This document shows positions 46,126 to 53,537 of a stretch of 64,000 bases of DNA, piece after piece. Positions within the stretch are counted from its first letter, which is position 1, and every line of letters begins with the position of its first letter. The notes beneath the pieces were generated by a model. It did not search any database and had not been told where the DNA came from. It was given only the letters and a program-made list of their open reading frames with translations. Position numbers and translations under genes: made by a program. Source of the DNA: Nocardia higoensis NBRC 100133 (lineage in GTDB: Bacteria; Actinomycetota; Actinomycetes; Mycobacteriales; Mycobacteriaceae). The stretch covers positions 23,899 to 87,898 of the forward strand of contig NZ_BAGA01000183.1 in assembly GCF_000308595.1 (NCBI RefSeq). Reading direction: 5' to 3'.

Positions 46126-46448
46126 GTGTGGTCCATCCCGACGGTGAGGTGTTCTTCGGGATGGGACCCGGGGAACAGATCAACGCGTTCTGGGCCGCGG
46201 CCAACGTCGACCCGACCTACCACGAGGATCCGCTGGTCGTCGACTTCCATCGTGGCCGCAAGACGCACATGACCTTCGCCGGCGGGGTGCACCGTTGCCT
46301 GGGCTCGCACCTGGCCAGGCTGGAACTGCGGGTCGCGCTCGAGGAGATCCTGAGCCGAACGCCGTCGTACGAGATCGATGTCGACGCACTGGTCTACAAC
46401 AATGTGGCAGTGCGGGCCGCGACGAGCCTCCCGGTGATCCTGCGATGA
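46126..46448 (+). pseudogene. cytochrome P450, 3' fragment
   Basis: The last ~107 residues of a P450: RVVHPDGEVFFGMGPGEQIN, then FAGGVHRCLGSHLARLELRV (heme cysteine loop) to the end. The first ~290 residues, including the I-helix and ExxR, are missing. The frame is open further upstream, but that part is antisense to the thiolase fragment. The stop overlaps the ferredoxin ATG (ATGA), the usual P450-ferredoxin coupling. Confidence 0.8.
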
Positions 46449-46636
46449 GGCTCCGACTGGAGAAGGGGCAGTGCGTAGGACACGCGATGTGCCACGCGAC
46501 CGACCCCGACCTGTTCCCGATCGACGACGACGGCTATTGCGCCATCGAGTCCATCGATCTGGACCCCAGCGATGTGGAGCGCGCACGCGCAGGGGTGAGT
46601 GCCTGCCCGGAGCGGGCCCTTGTGCTCGACGAATAA
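46445..46636 (+). CDS. [3Fe-4S]-type ferredoxin, P450 partner
   Basis: A 63-residue ferredoxin with CVGHAMC and ACPERAL cysteines, the sparse pattern of 3Fe-4S ferredoxins that serve actinobacterial P450s. It is intact, but its translationally coupled P450 is only a 3' fragment, so it is likely orphaned and poorly expressed. Confidence 0.85.
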   Translation: MRLRLEKGQCVGHAMCHATDPDLFPIDDDGYCAIESIDLDPSDVERARAGVSACPERALVLDE

Positions 46637-46763
46637 CGCTCATCGACCGGGATCGGTGTCGTCAGGCAGGTAGGACCGCTGGTGACGGTGCTCATCGTCG
46701 GCAAGGACTCGGGGCTTCGGTCAGGCAGGTGAAGGTTTCGCAGGTGAGGAATTTCGTCGCGGA

Positions 46764-46880
46764 TCAGTCGCGCGTGGCGTGCGCGGTCATCTCGGTGCCG
46801 TCTTCCATGCGGATGTAGGCCGGTTTGCGGCCGGTAGCCGCGATGACCTCGTCGAGAACCTCGACCAGAATGTCAGCCCG
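46764..46880 (-). mobile_element. IS3-family transposase OrfB (DDE) fragment
   Basis: Minus-strand translation ADILVEVLDEVIAATGRKPA then YIRMEDGTEMTAHATRD-stop matches the catalytic middle of IS3 OrfB (usual RxDNGPEFTAHALRDWC). The catalytic DNG reads EDG and a stop replaces the tryptophan codon. It does not join the OrfA scrap at 44.5 kb: on the minus strand the order would be wrong, so at least two insertions have decayed here. Confidence 0.7.
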
Positions 46881-47429
46881 CCGGGGTATCCGGCGGCGGC
46901 GCCGCGGGATTGGATGATGCGCGCGATCTGGCGATCCGACAAGCGCCCCTCGCGCGGTGACCCGCTTTGCCCAAGGGCCGGAACAACGCCCGGTCCGGGG
47001 CGACGGGTTCGGGCCATGGGCTGTTGCAGCGGTGTTCGTGTGGGTCGGTGGTGATCATCGCGGTCACCGCCAGAGTGGCGGCAACGGCGGTCGGCGAGCC
47101 GATGGCAGGCAGGACCGTATGGCGGATCTGCCGGTGCCGAACAACCTTCCCGTGGATTGGGAAGGGGCGCCGACGATTCAGTATGTCGACCAGGAGGGGC
47201 TTTCCGATGTCAGTCACTGCGGGGTTGTCCGCGCGCGCAACACAAGCCGGTGCGGCGGGCGGCAGACAACGCGAGGGTCACATACCGATAGGCCCCGCTA
47301 CCCGCGGGATGGCCCTGGTAACGGAAACGTTCTCCTCGGCTTGCAGGCCTGTGGTGGTCCACCGACGATAGAGAGCGGATCGGGAGTCGAGCTTCGGTGA
47401 ATCCATGTCGGTGGTACGGCGATTTCTGT

Positions 47430-47690
47430 ACGCCGCTGCCCTGTCAAACCTTCCTCGGCCTTGTCGGTGCTCCGCTCGCCGACCTCGACTTCTTCCTGGA
47501 GTTCAAATCCGTCCGAAGGCGGGAGACAATCTGGGGAGATCGACGCCGACATGGCGATTGCGGGGGCGAAGCTGTTGGAGTATTTCACCGGCTTCCTCGC
47601 TGATAAACGCCAGCTTCTGGACCGCGACGACGATGTCATCGCCGAGCTGATGCGTCCCGGGAGAGCCCCTCGGTGAGCTGGACCTGCGTC
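47430..47690 (+). pseudogene. cytochrome P450, internal fragment with frameshift
   Basis: Two adjacent frames together read as the middle of a P450: PLPCQTFLGLVGAPLADLDF in one frame up to about 47520, then DADMAIAGAKLLEYFTGFLA and DDDVIAELMRPG in another up to about 47672, where the frame shifts again. This is the region before the I-helix. It lies 1 kb downstream of the P450 3' fragment, the reverse of the normal order, so either it is another gene or the segment was rearranged. Confidence 0.6.
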
Positions 47691-47746
47691 ACCACTGGCA
47701 GCCGTTCGACTTCCGATGCGCACCGACCAGGGACATGACCCACCGC

Positions 47747-48427
47747 TCAGAGCCGCTCTGCGACGAAATACGCTGCGGCCGAGATAGATTCGCCGTAGCG
47801 CGTGTGGGCCCCGTAGTTGGCGTCGGGCGGCAGCGCGGCCTTCGGGTTGCAGACCGGATCCTTCGGCACGCAGTATTGCGCGGTCCGCCCGGTGTAAGGC
47901 TCCGGCACCACATCGTTGTATGCGTGGATCGGGCTGGCGAAGAGCAGGACCGCGGCGATTCGCGGAGCGAGCACGGCTGGGATCACCACGGCGGGCGCGG
48001 CATCGTCACTCGCCATTCCGAGAGTGTTGGAGACCACCTCGCCGCCTTGCGAGTACCCCGCGAGCACGAATTTCAGCGCAGGGCATTCGAGAGCCCGCAC
48101 GACCAGGTGGGCGACGAGGTCGACGGCGCCGATCGCGCGTGAACGGGGGCCCGTGCCGTCAGCGGGGTAGGACACGTTGTACAGAGTCCAGCTCAAATCC
48201 GGGCGTGCGGCGCGCACGGCGGCGTCCAGTGGTTTCCCGACGGTCGGGTCGTCGACCGACTCCCATCGGGTCGCGACCGGCTGGGAGATGTCGGTGCCGC
48301 GCGCCATGATCAGCTCCGCGTCGCCGCAGCCGGGCGCGGCCGCCGCCGTCGGGGTGGTGAGCACGATCCCGACGCTGGTCAGCACGGTCGCCAGGACGGC
48401 GGCGGCGCTGGTCGTCATCGAGGTCAT
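47747..48427 (-). CDS. secreted cutinase-family esterase
   Basis: A 226-residue protein with a signal peptide (hydrophobic residues 6-28, cut near AAA-AP). Mature cutinase motifs are AELIMARGTDISQP, the nucleophile LAGYSQGGEVV (Ser near residue 125) and the C-terminal DPVCNP with Asp and YGAHTRYGES with His. Cysteines are placed for the usual two disulfides. ATG 48427 has GGAGGAG upstream. The family, expanded in mycolic-acid bacteria, hydrolyses esters and polyesters outside the cell. Confidence 0.92.
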   Translation of the reverse strand: MTSMTTSAAAVLATVLTSVGIVLTTPTAAAAPGCGDAELIMARGTDISQPVATRWESVDDPTVGKPLDAAVRAARPDLSWTLYNVSYPADGTGPRSRAIGAVDLVAHLVVRALECPALKFVLAGYSQGGEVVSNTLGMASDDAAPAVVIPAVLAPRIAAVLLFASPIHAYNDVVPEPYTGRTAQYCVPKDPVCNPKAALPPDANYGAHTRYGESISAAAYFVAERL

Positions 48428-48911
48428 GGCTCCTCCGAGGTGTCATCGATCCGGAATCGCGGGCCGCGAGTTGTCCATCGCCCGGCCGTACCCGGCGCTT
48501 GTCTTGGTCCGGGCCACGCCCGCACGACGACATGGTCGCATGCCGACCCTCCCGTTCGACGCAGAGGTTGGAGAACCGCGGACGCGGCTGGGCGTTCGCC
48601 ACGGCCTGCCGTATTCGTGTTTCAAGCGACGTGCGGGCGCAAGCCTGCCGCGGAACGGGCGGATTTCGTCGCTGCCCTGGCTCATTCGCCGCTGCGGGCG
48701 GCAGAACTGGTCGCCGGGATGTCGGCCCGGGTAGTTTCTACGCCATGTCGAGTCCCGAGTCGGACAGGTCAGGGGTTGTCGGTCCCGCCGCCAGCCCCCT
48801 GAACTACTGAGCGATCCGCCCGCTGTCCGCAGGTGACTGTCCGACATGTCCGGGCCGCTGGCCGTGGTGACGAGAAGAACGATTTCCCGATCTCTCACCT
48901 CGGAGTACTCG
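48428..48911. other. 484-bp region without a recognised gene
   Basis: Frames on both strands are arginine-rich shadows. One plus-strand stretch near 48640-48730 (AERADFVAALAHSPLRAAEL) is helix-like but has no start and no clear family. It probably contains the cutinase promoter and further gene debris. Confidence 0.45.
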
Positions 48912-49265
48912 ATGCCTTCCACCCTGTACCTGCTTGCCCTGGCGGTCTTCGTCATGGGCACCTCGGAATTCATGCTCGCGGGGCTGCTGACCTCCGCTTT
49001 CGCCGTCGGCATGGTGGTCGGCGCGCCTGCTGTCAGGCACGACGATCGCCACGGTCGCAGGTGTTCCCGCCGGGGCGCTGCTCGGCGCCGCGGCGGGATG
49101 GCGGGCGACCTTCTGGGCGATCGCACTGCTGTGCGTTCCCTCGGCCATCGGAATCCTCCGCGGGGTCACGGGTACGCCGGACAAAGCCGATGCCGGCACC
49201 GGTTCGCCGAGGCTTCGAACCGAACTCGCGCGGCTGGGCTCACCGCGGCTCGTCCTCGCGGCGAT
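48912..49265 (+). pseudogene. MFS (Cmx-type) efflux transporter, internally deleted
   Basis: It starts as an MFS drug transporter, MPSTLYLLALAVFVMGTSEF then MLAGLLTSAFAVGMVVGAPA. The ~20 residues between the first two helices (usually LPDIA...GTAG) are missing, and helices 3-4 are lost too. A second frame then gives TIATVAGVPAGALLGAAAGW and RATFWAIALLCVPSAIGIL, a later loop and helix. Coding stops near 49265. The chloramphenicol-efflux type is suggested by the N-terminus only. Confidence 0.75.
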
Positions 49266-49405
49266 GTCACACGGCGAGGGCGACGGGTGTCTGATGCGCG
49301 ATCACATTTTCGGGCGGGCCGTGGCCGATGCCGTCGCGCGGTGCGGCGGCCAACGGCTCGACCGGTTCGGACCAGGCCGAATCGCGGACATGTCAGGAGA
49401 AGCTC

Positions 49406-49602
49406 ATGGATCTCGCCCTCTGGATCGTAGCCGGAGTGCTCGCCGTACTCGCCCTGTTCGGTGGGGCTACCAAGACGTTCATGCCCAAGGAAAAGCTGCT
49501 CGCTACGGCCAATACAAATATGTGGCACTGAACTTCGTCTACCTGGCCCTCGCCGCCTTCGTGGCCTGGGGACGTTTCGGGCCCGAATCATTCACCGGCT
49601 GA
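49406..49602 (+). pseudogene. DoxX-like membrane protein, internally deleted and frameshifted
   Basis: ATG 49406 with AGGAGA upstream begins MDLALWIVAGVLAVLALFGG then ATKTFMPKEKL, the first helix of a DoxX-like protein. That frame ends at 49531. Another frame carries the last helix, NFVYLALAAFVAWGRFGPES, to a stop at 49602. Two of the four helices are missing. Confidence 0.75.
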
Positions 49603-49745
49603 GCGGGAGCGGGTCCTGCTGATCACCACCAACCGCTCCGATTGTCGGGATGCCATCGATCTGCCGGTGGCCCGGGGGCCGGCGGATGCCATGGACGAGT
49701 TGGACGACAGCCCGGACGTTCCGGTCGCAGCGCTCACCGGCAGCG
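49603..49745 (+). pseudogene. enoyl-CoA hydratase, 5' fragment
   Basis: Plus-strand translation RVLLITTNRSDCRDAIDLPV then MDELDDSPDVPVAALTGSGG matches the first ~45 residues of crotonase-family enzymes (RVLLITINRPEARNA ... VLTGAGGTFCAG). It breaks off right before the oxyanion motif, 17 bases before the convergent oxidoreductase stop. It directly follows the DoxX remnant. Confidence 0.65.
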
Positions 49746-49762
49746 GGGGCAACGCGGCGAGG

Positions 49763-50767
49763 TCAGGTCGCTTCCCCGGCGGTGGTGACGGATTCTTCCT
49801 GCGCGCCGCGGGGCACGATCACGAGATTGCCGACTTTCCGGCCGCTGTCGATCCGTCGATGCGCTTCGGGCAGCGCCTCGATGCCGCCGACGACCTCGAC
49901 CAGCGGATCGAACTCCTTACCCGCCACAAGATCCAGAAGCAGTGCGAAGTCTTCAGATCGCTCGGGCGCAGGTCCCGCGATCACGCGACCGCGAGCGGTC
50001 ACCGTGTCCGCGAGGCCCGCGACCGCGAGCACTACTGCACCGTGAGGGTCGGCGAGCCGTAGTCCGTCGCGGCGGCTGAGGTTTCCGACCGCGTCGAAGA
50101 CGACATCGAAGCGGTCGCCGAGTTCGGCTACAGGCGTTTCCCTGTAGTCGATCACCCGTGCCGCGCCGAGACGGCGCAGCAGATCGTGGTTGGGGCTGCT
50201 GCTCACCGCGGTGACAATCGCTCCGAAGTGCACCGCCAGCTGAACCGCCGCCGACCCGACCGACCCCGATGCTCCGTTCACGAGCACGGTCTGCCCGGCC
50301 CGCAGCTTCGCGCGGTCGCGAAGAAAATGCAGGGCGGTGCTGCCGCCGAAGAGCGCGCCCGCCGCATCCGGATGGGTCACGCCCGCGGGCAGTGGGGTGA
50401 GCGCGGTGACGGGCACCGTCACATACTCGGCGTGCGCGCCGAACCGGGCGCCGGTCATTCCCGCGACCGCCGCGCCCACCGAGAATCCGGCGACCCCCTC
50501 GCCCAGGCGCTCGACCGTGCCCGAGAACACCACACCGAGAACGCTGCGACGAGGCCCGCGCAGGCCGATTCCGAGCCTGGCGAGAAGGCCGAATCCGCGC
50601 GGGAAGCGGCCCGCCCGGATCCGTGCGTCGCCCGAGTTCACCGACGCCGCTTCGACTCCGACGAGCACTTCGCCTCGACCGGGCGCCGGAATCGGCCTCG
50701 TGGTGATCCTGATCGTGTCCGGCGGCCCATATCGCTCGACGGTCGCCGCACGCATCTGTGTATCCAT
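49763..50767 (-). CDS. zinc-less medium-chain (quinone oxidoreductase-type) dehydrogenase
   Basis: A 334-residue MDR enzyme: GroES-like N-terminus (PGRGEVLVGVEAASVNSGDA), no zinc cysteines, NADPH loop NGASGSVGSAAVQLA (~residue 155), DYRETPVAELGDRFDVVFDA. It is typical of NADPH:quinone reductases. Divergent from the TetR gene at 50846, with paired operators at 50775-50824, so it is almost certainly that repressor's target. An upstream extension of the frame to 51124 is a shadow of the TetR gene. Confidence 0.9.
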   Translation of the reverse strand: MDTQMRAATVERYGPPDTIRITTRPIPAPGRGEVLVGVEAASVNSGDARIRAGRFPRGFGLLARLGIGLRGPRRSVLGVVFSGTVERLGEGVAGFSVGAAVAGMTGARFGAHAEYVTVPVTALTPLPAGVTHPDAAGALFGGSTALHFLRDRAKLRAGQTVLVNGASGSVGSAAVQLAVHFGAIVTAVSSSPNHDLLRRLGAARVIDYRETPVAELGDRFDVVFDAVGNLSRRDGLRLADPHGAVVLAVAGLADTVTARGRVIAGPAPERSEDFALLLDLVAGKEFDPLVEVVGGIEALPEAHRRIDSGRKVGNLVIVPRGAQEESVTTAGEAT

Positions 50768-50774
50768 TGTTTCC

Positions 50775-50824
50775 CTTACGCATGTAAGTCCAGGTAGCCG
50801 GTAAGGTACCCTTACATGCGTAAG
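50775..50824. promoter_or_regulatory. paired operators between oxidoreductase and TetR genes
   Basis: CTTACGCATGTAAG (50775-50788) and its exact reverse complement CTTACATGCGTAAG (50811-50824) flank a third dyad GTAAG-gtacc-CTTAC (50801-50815). All are built from the same CTTAC half-site. The spacing spans both promoters. This is a textbook TetR autoregulatory layout. Confidence 0.8.
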
Positions 50825-50845
50825 GCGGCAAGGAGGCGAGGCAGG

Positions 50846-51526
50846 ATGGTTGCTCGGCGACCGCTCAGCAAGCAGCGCATCGTCGAAGCCGCGGTCCGTG
50901 TCGCAGACGCGGGCGGGTATGCGGCGATCAGCATGCGCAATGTCGGCAAGGAGCTCGGGGTCGAGGCGATGTCGCTCTACCACCACGTCGCGAACAAGGA
51001 CGCGCTGCTCGACGCACTGGCGGACTGGGTGTTCGCGCGGATCGAGCTGCCCGAGCCCGAGATGGGATGGCGCGAGGGCCTGCGGTTGCGGTCGGCATCG
51101 GCTCGGGAAGTGCTGGTAGCGCATCCGTGGGCGCTGACTCTCATCGATTCACGGACGAATCCCGGCCCCGCGCTGCTCAGGCACCATGATGCGGTCATCG
51201 GATGCATGCGCCGCGGCGGGTTCTCGATCGATCTCGCAGCGCAGGCGTTCTCCGTGATCGACGCCTATGTGTACGGTTTCGCGCTGACCGAGCGCAATCT
51301 CCCGTTCGACCCGGGTAGCGGCGGTCAGGCCCTCGACCTCGCCGCCGACATGATGCCGGCGTTGACCGAGTACCCGCACCTGGCCGAGTTCGTGCAGCAT
51401 CTCACCGGGGCGGGGACGTACTCCTTCTCCGACCAGTTCGGTGAAGGGTTGGACATCATCTTGGACGAACTGGAGCGGCGGCTCGCGAGCATTGGTTCGC
51501 CTCGCACCCGCGGATCTCGTCGCTAG
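50846..51526 (+). CDS. TetR family regulator (TetR_C type)
   Basis: A 226-residue protein. N-terminal helix-turn-helix IVEAAVRVADAGGYAAISMR and VEAMSLYHHVANKDALLDAL, then a TetR-like C-terminal domain (HPWALTLIDSRTNPGPALL, FGEGLDIILDELERRL). ATG 50846 has AAGGAGG upstream; the in-frame ATG 50816 lies inside the operator. It represses, by inference, itself and the divergent quinone oxidoreductase. The stop lies in CTAG, shared with a convergent gene remnant. Confidence 0.88.
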   Translation: MVARRPLSKQRIVEAAVRVADAGGYAAISMRNVGKELGVEAMSLYHHVANKDALLDALADWVFARIELPEPEMGWREGLRLRSASAREVLVAHPWALTLIDSRTNPGPALLRHHDAVIGCMRRGGFSIDLAAQAFSVIDAYVYGFALTERNLPFDPGSGGQALDLAADMMPALTEYPHLAEFVQHLTGAGTYSFSDQFGEGLDIILDELERRLASIGSPRTRGSRR

Positions 51527-51830
51527 TGCAACGCGATTCCCTGGCCGGCACGCAACGCGATGCCCCGAACACCGAGTTCGGTCCCGGTGAGGTCGGTGTC
51601 GATGGTGACGATGGTTCTGGTGTTCACACACGCCATATAGGCCTGGGAGTACGTACCCGCGGTCCTTGGAGATCCCGTGAATCACGACGGCCGCAACGTA
51701 ATTCGCCTTCACAATCGCGGTGGCCGTGTAGATGAGCGTGACATAGCAGCCGTTGCCGTCGGTATCGGCCGACCGGGCCACTCCGCGGGAGTTCGGGTCG
51801 CAGCGGGTGAACCCTGACCGCCCGGTCGGG
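51523..51830 (-). pseudogene. frameshifted fragment of an unidentified protein
   Basis: Two minus-strand frames read as protein: SADTDGNGCYVTLIYTATAI then VKANYVAAVVIHGISKD up to about 51662, then shifting to GTYSQAYMACVNTRTIVTID and TGTELGVRGIALRAGQGIAL to a stop at 51523. The two join smoothly if one base is lost or gained. There is no start codon region, so it is the 3' part of a broken gene of unknown family. Confidence 0.45.
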
Positions 51831-51971
51831 TAGCGGCACTGTCGTTGACGTCACGTTCGGTTCGATGACAGCATCAGTGTGATCGAGGGTGAACCGGAAG
51901 TGCTCCGTTGGGATTTCGAACGGAGGGGACAACCCTCCGGCCGAATCGAATCGAGTCCATGGAGTCGTGTG

Positions 51972-52230
51972 GTGTTGAAATTCTCGGTGCTCGGTCCGCT
52001 CGCAGTCGAAACCGAAACAGGTGAGCAGTTGGCGCCGACCGCGCCGAAACTCCGCATGCTGCTCGCGATCCTCGTGGTCAGAGGCCGATCGCCTCGTGCC
52101 CACCGAGCAACTGGTCCACGGCCGCTGGGGGGCGTCGCCACCGCGCACGGCGGCGACGACGATTCAGGTGTACGTATCGAAGCTGCGCAGGATGCTGGCC
52201 CCACCCCGGCTTCGGAAGTCCTGCATCGCC
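51972..52230 (+). pseudogene. SARP/AfsR-type regulator, 5' fragment with frameshift
   Basis: From GTG 51972, VLKFSVLGPLAVETETGEQL then PTAPKLRMLLAILVV is the opening of a SARP DNA-binding domain. It shifts frame near 52080 and continues ADRLVPTEQLVHGRWGASPP and TIQVYVSKLRRML. Coding ends near 52205, before the BTAD and any ATPase domain. It is a remnant of a secondary-metabolism activator. Nothing recognisable lies between it and the gamma carbonic anhydrase at 52372. Confidence 0.75.
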
Positions 52231-52371
52231 ATCTGATGGTCGCGCTGCACCGGTCCGGACGGACTGCGGCAGTTGCTGCGCCGCGACCCGGCACGGAACG
52301 ACTTGTCGGCCACGGCGTGGTCGGCATAGCGAAATATCCACCATTTCCGATCCAGGACAGGAGTCCCACAC

Positions 52372-52905
52372 GTGCCGCTCTTCTCATTCGAAGGCAAGTC
52401 CCCCCAGGTACATCCGGACGCGTTCATCGCGCCGACGGCGACGCTCATCGGCGATGTCATCGTCGAAGCCGGCGCATCGGTCTGGTACAACGCGGTGCTG
52501 CGGGCCGACTTCTCGCAGGTGATCGTTCGTGAGGGGGCCAATATCCAGGACGGCGCCGTGCTCCATGCGCCGCCCGGCCTCGTCTGCGAGATCGGTCCGG
52601 GCGCGACTGTCGCGCACCTGTGCTGCGTGCACGGGGCGACTGTGGGCGCGGAGGCGATGATCGCCAACGGCGCGATCGTCCTGGACGGCGCGAAGGTGGG
52701 CAGGCGGACGATGGTCGCCTCCGGTGCGCTGGTGGTCGGCGGCACGGAACTGCCCGACGAAGTGATCGCCACGGGCAGCCCGGCCAAGGTCAAGTCGCCG
52801 ATCGCCGGTACAGCCGCGCAGTTCTGGATCGATGTGAACCCGAACGCGTATCAGGAGCTGGCACGCAGGCATGCCGCCGGAGTGGAACCGGTGGACGAGT
52901 TCTAG
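52372..52905 (+). CDS. gamma-type carbonic anhydrase family protein
   Basis: A 177-residue left-handed beta-helix protein with hexapeptide repeats (PTATLIGDVIVEAGASVWYN, GANIQDGAVLHAP). The three metal histidines are seen in DGAVLHA and TVAHLCCVHGA. GTG start at 52372 with AGGAG upstream. By family it is a zinc/iron carbonic anhydrase or a related YrdA/PaaY-type protein; PaaY-like thioesterase activity is an alternative, given the crotonase fragment just after it. Confidence 0.88.
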   Translation: MPLFSFEGKSPQVHPDAFIAPTATLIGDVIVEAGASVWYNAVLRADFSQVIVREGANIQDGAVLHAPPGLVCEIGPGATVAHLCCVHGATVGAEAMIANGAIVLDGAKVGRRTMVASGALVVGGTELPDEVIATGSPAKVKSPIAGTAAQFWIDVNPNAYQELARRHAAGVEPVDEF

Positions 52906-53537
52906 CAGGGGATGTTCGGCAATGGCGGTTCGGCCGGTTCTCAGCTGGCATCATGACGACGACGGCGCGGCTGTCGTCGTCATGGACGACCGGCGACATT
53001 TCTCCAACACCGTCGACGATGTCTTCACCGAAGCGCTGGAAACGGTGCTCGACGAGTTGGAGGCGTGCTCAGGGTGGACAGCAGGATTTGGCGCAGGCGC
53101 GCGCGGTGGAACGGGTAGGCCTGGGTATGCGCGGTGTAAGCGCTCGGCATCCTGCATTGTTCGGCGGTGGGGTTCAGTCGGTGGTCGAGCACCCGTGGCG
53201 GCGCCAGGGGCGCGCCCGCGGTGTCCAGGCACAGCTGCGCGACCTCGGGGGACAGGCATTGCCTGACAACACGAAAAGTCACGGTTCACTGCATTCGTCA
53301 GAGGAACGAAGGACACACCGGAACCCGAGAGTTGCACACGCGCTCAGCGCGTGCCGGTGAGCACGGCCATCGTGGCCTGATCCGCCGCGGGACGCTCGCT
53401 CGCGCCCGGCTGTGCCCGAGCGGACGGGCGGCCCACCAGGGCGAGTACGGTCGCATGTCCCGGGGCCCCGCGACAGCATCGACGGCCGAGCACGGCCGCA
53501 TCGCACCCGGTGACAGGACAGAGAGCGAGGTAGTCCG
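52906..53537. other. 632-bp region with one gene fragment
   Basis: Apart from the crotonase 5' piece at 52922-53060, no frame is convincing. The promoter of the PucR-type regulator should lie in the right half. A minus-strand open frame at 53025-53282 is antisense, with no recognised family. Confidence 0.45.
52922..53060 (+). pseudogene. enoyl-CoA hydratase-like 5' fragment
   Basis: ATG 52922, 17 bases after the carbonic anhydrase stop and with AGGGG upstream, begins MAVRPVLSWHHDDDGAAVVV then FTEALETVLDELEACSG, resembling the first ~45 residues of a crotonase. The frame then turns to arginine/glycine-rich nonsense. It is a second crotonase start in this region, different from the piece at 49.6 kb. 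Confidence 0.5.

Larger units (their letters stand above)
46637..47746. other. 1.1-kb decayed region without an intact gene
   Basis: It holds an IS3 OrfB scrap (46764-46880) and a frameshifted P450 internal piece (47430-47690). Between them (46881-47429), open frames on both strands have no family resemblance and no believable start. No terminal inverted repeats were found. Confidence 0.6.

Noticed and set aside
46873..47217. Minus-strand frame of 114 codons in the decayed region
   Set aside because: Part of it looks protein-like, but there is no ribosome site, no recognised family and it overlaps the IS3 scrap; not called.
53025..53282. Minus-strand frame of 85 codons before the PucR-type gene
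   Set aside because: No start context and no family; the opposite strand holds a crotonase fragment for part of it.
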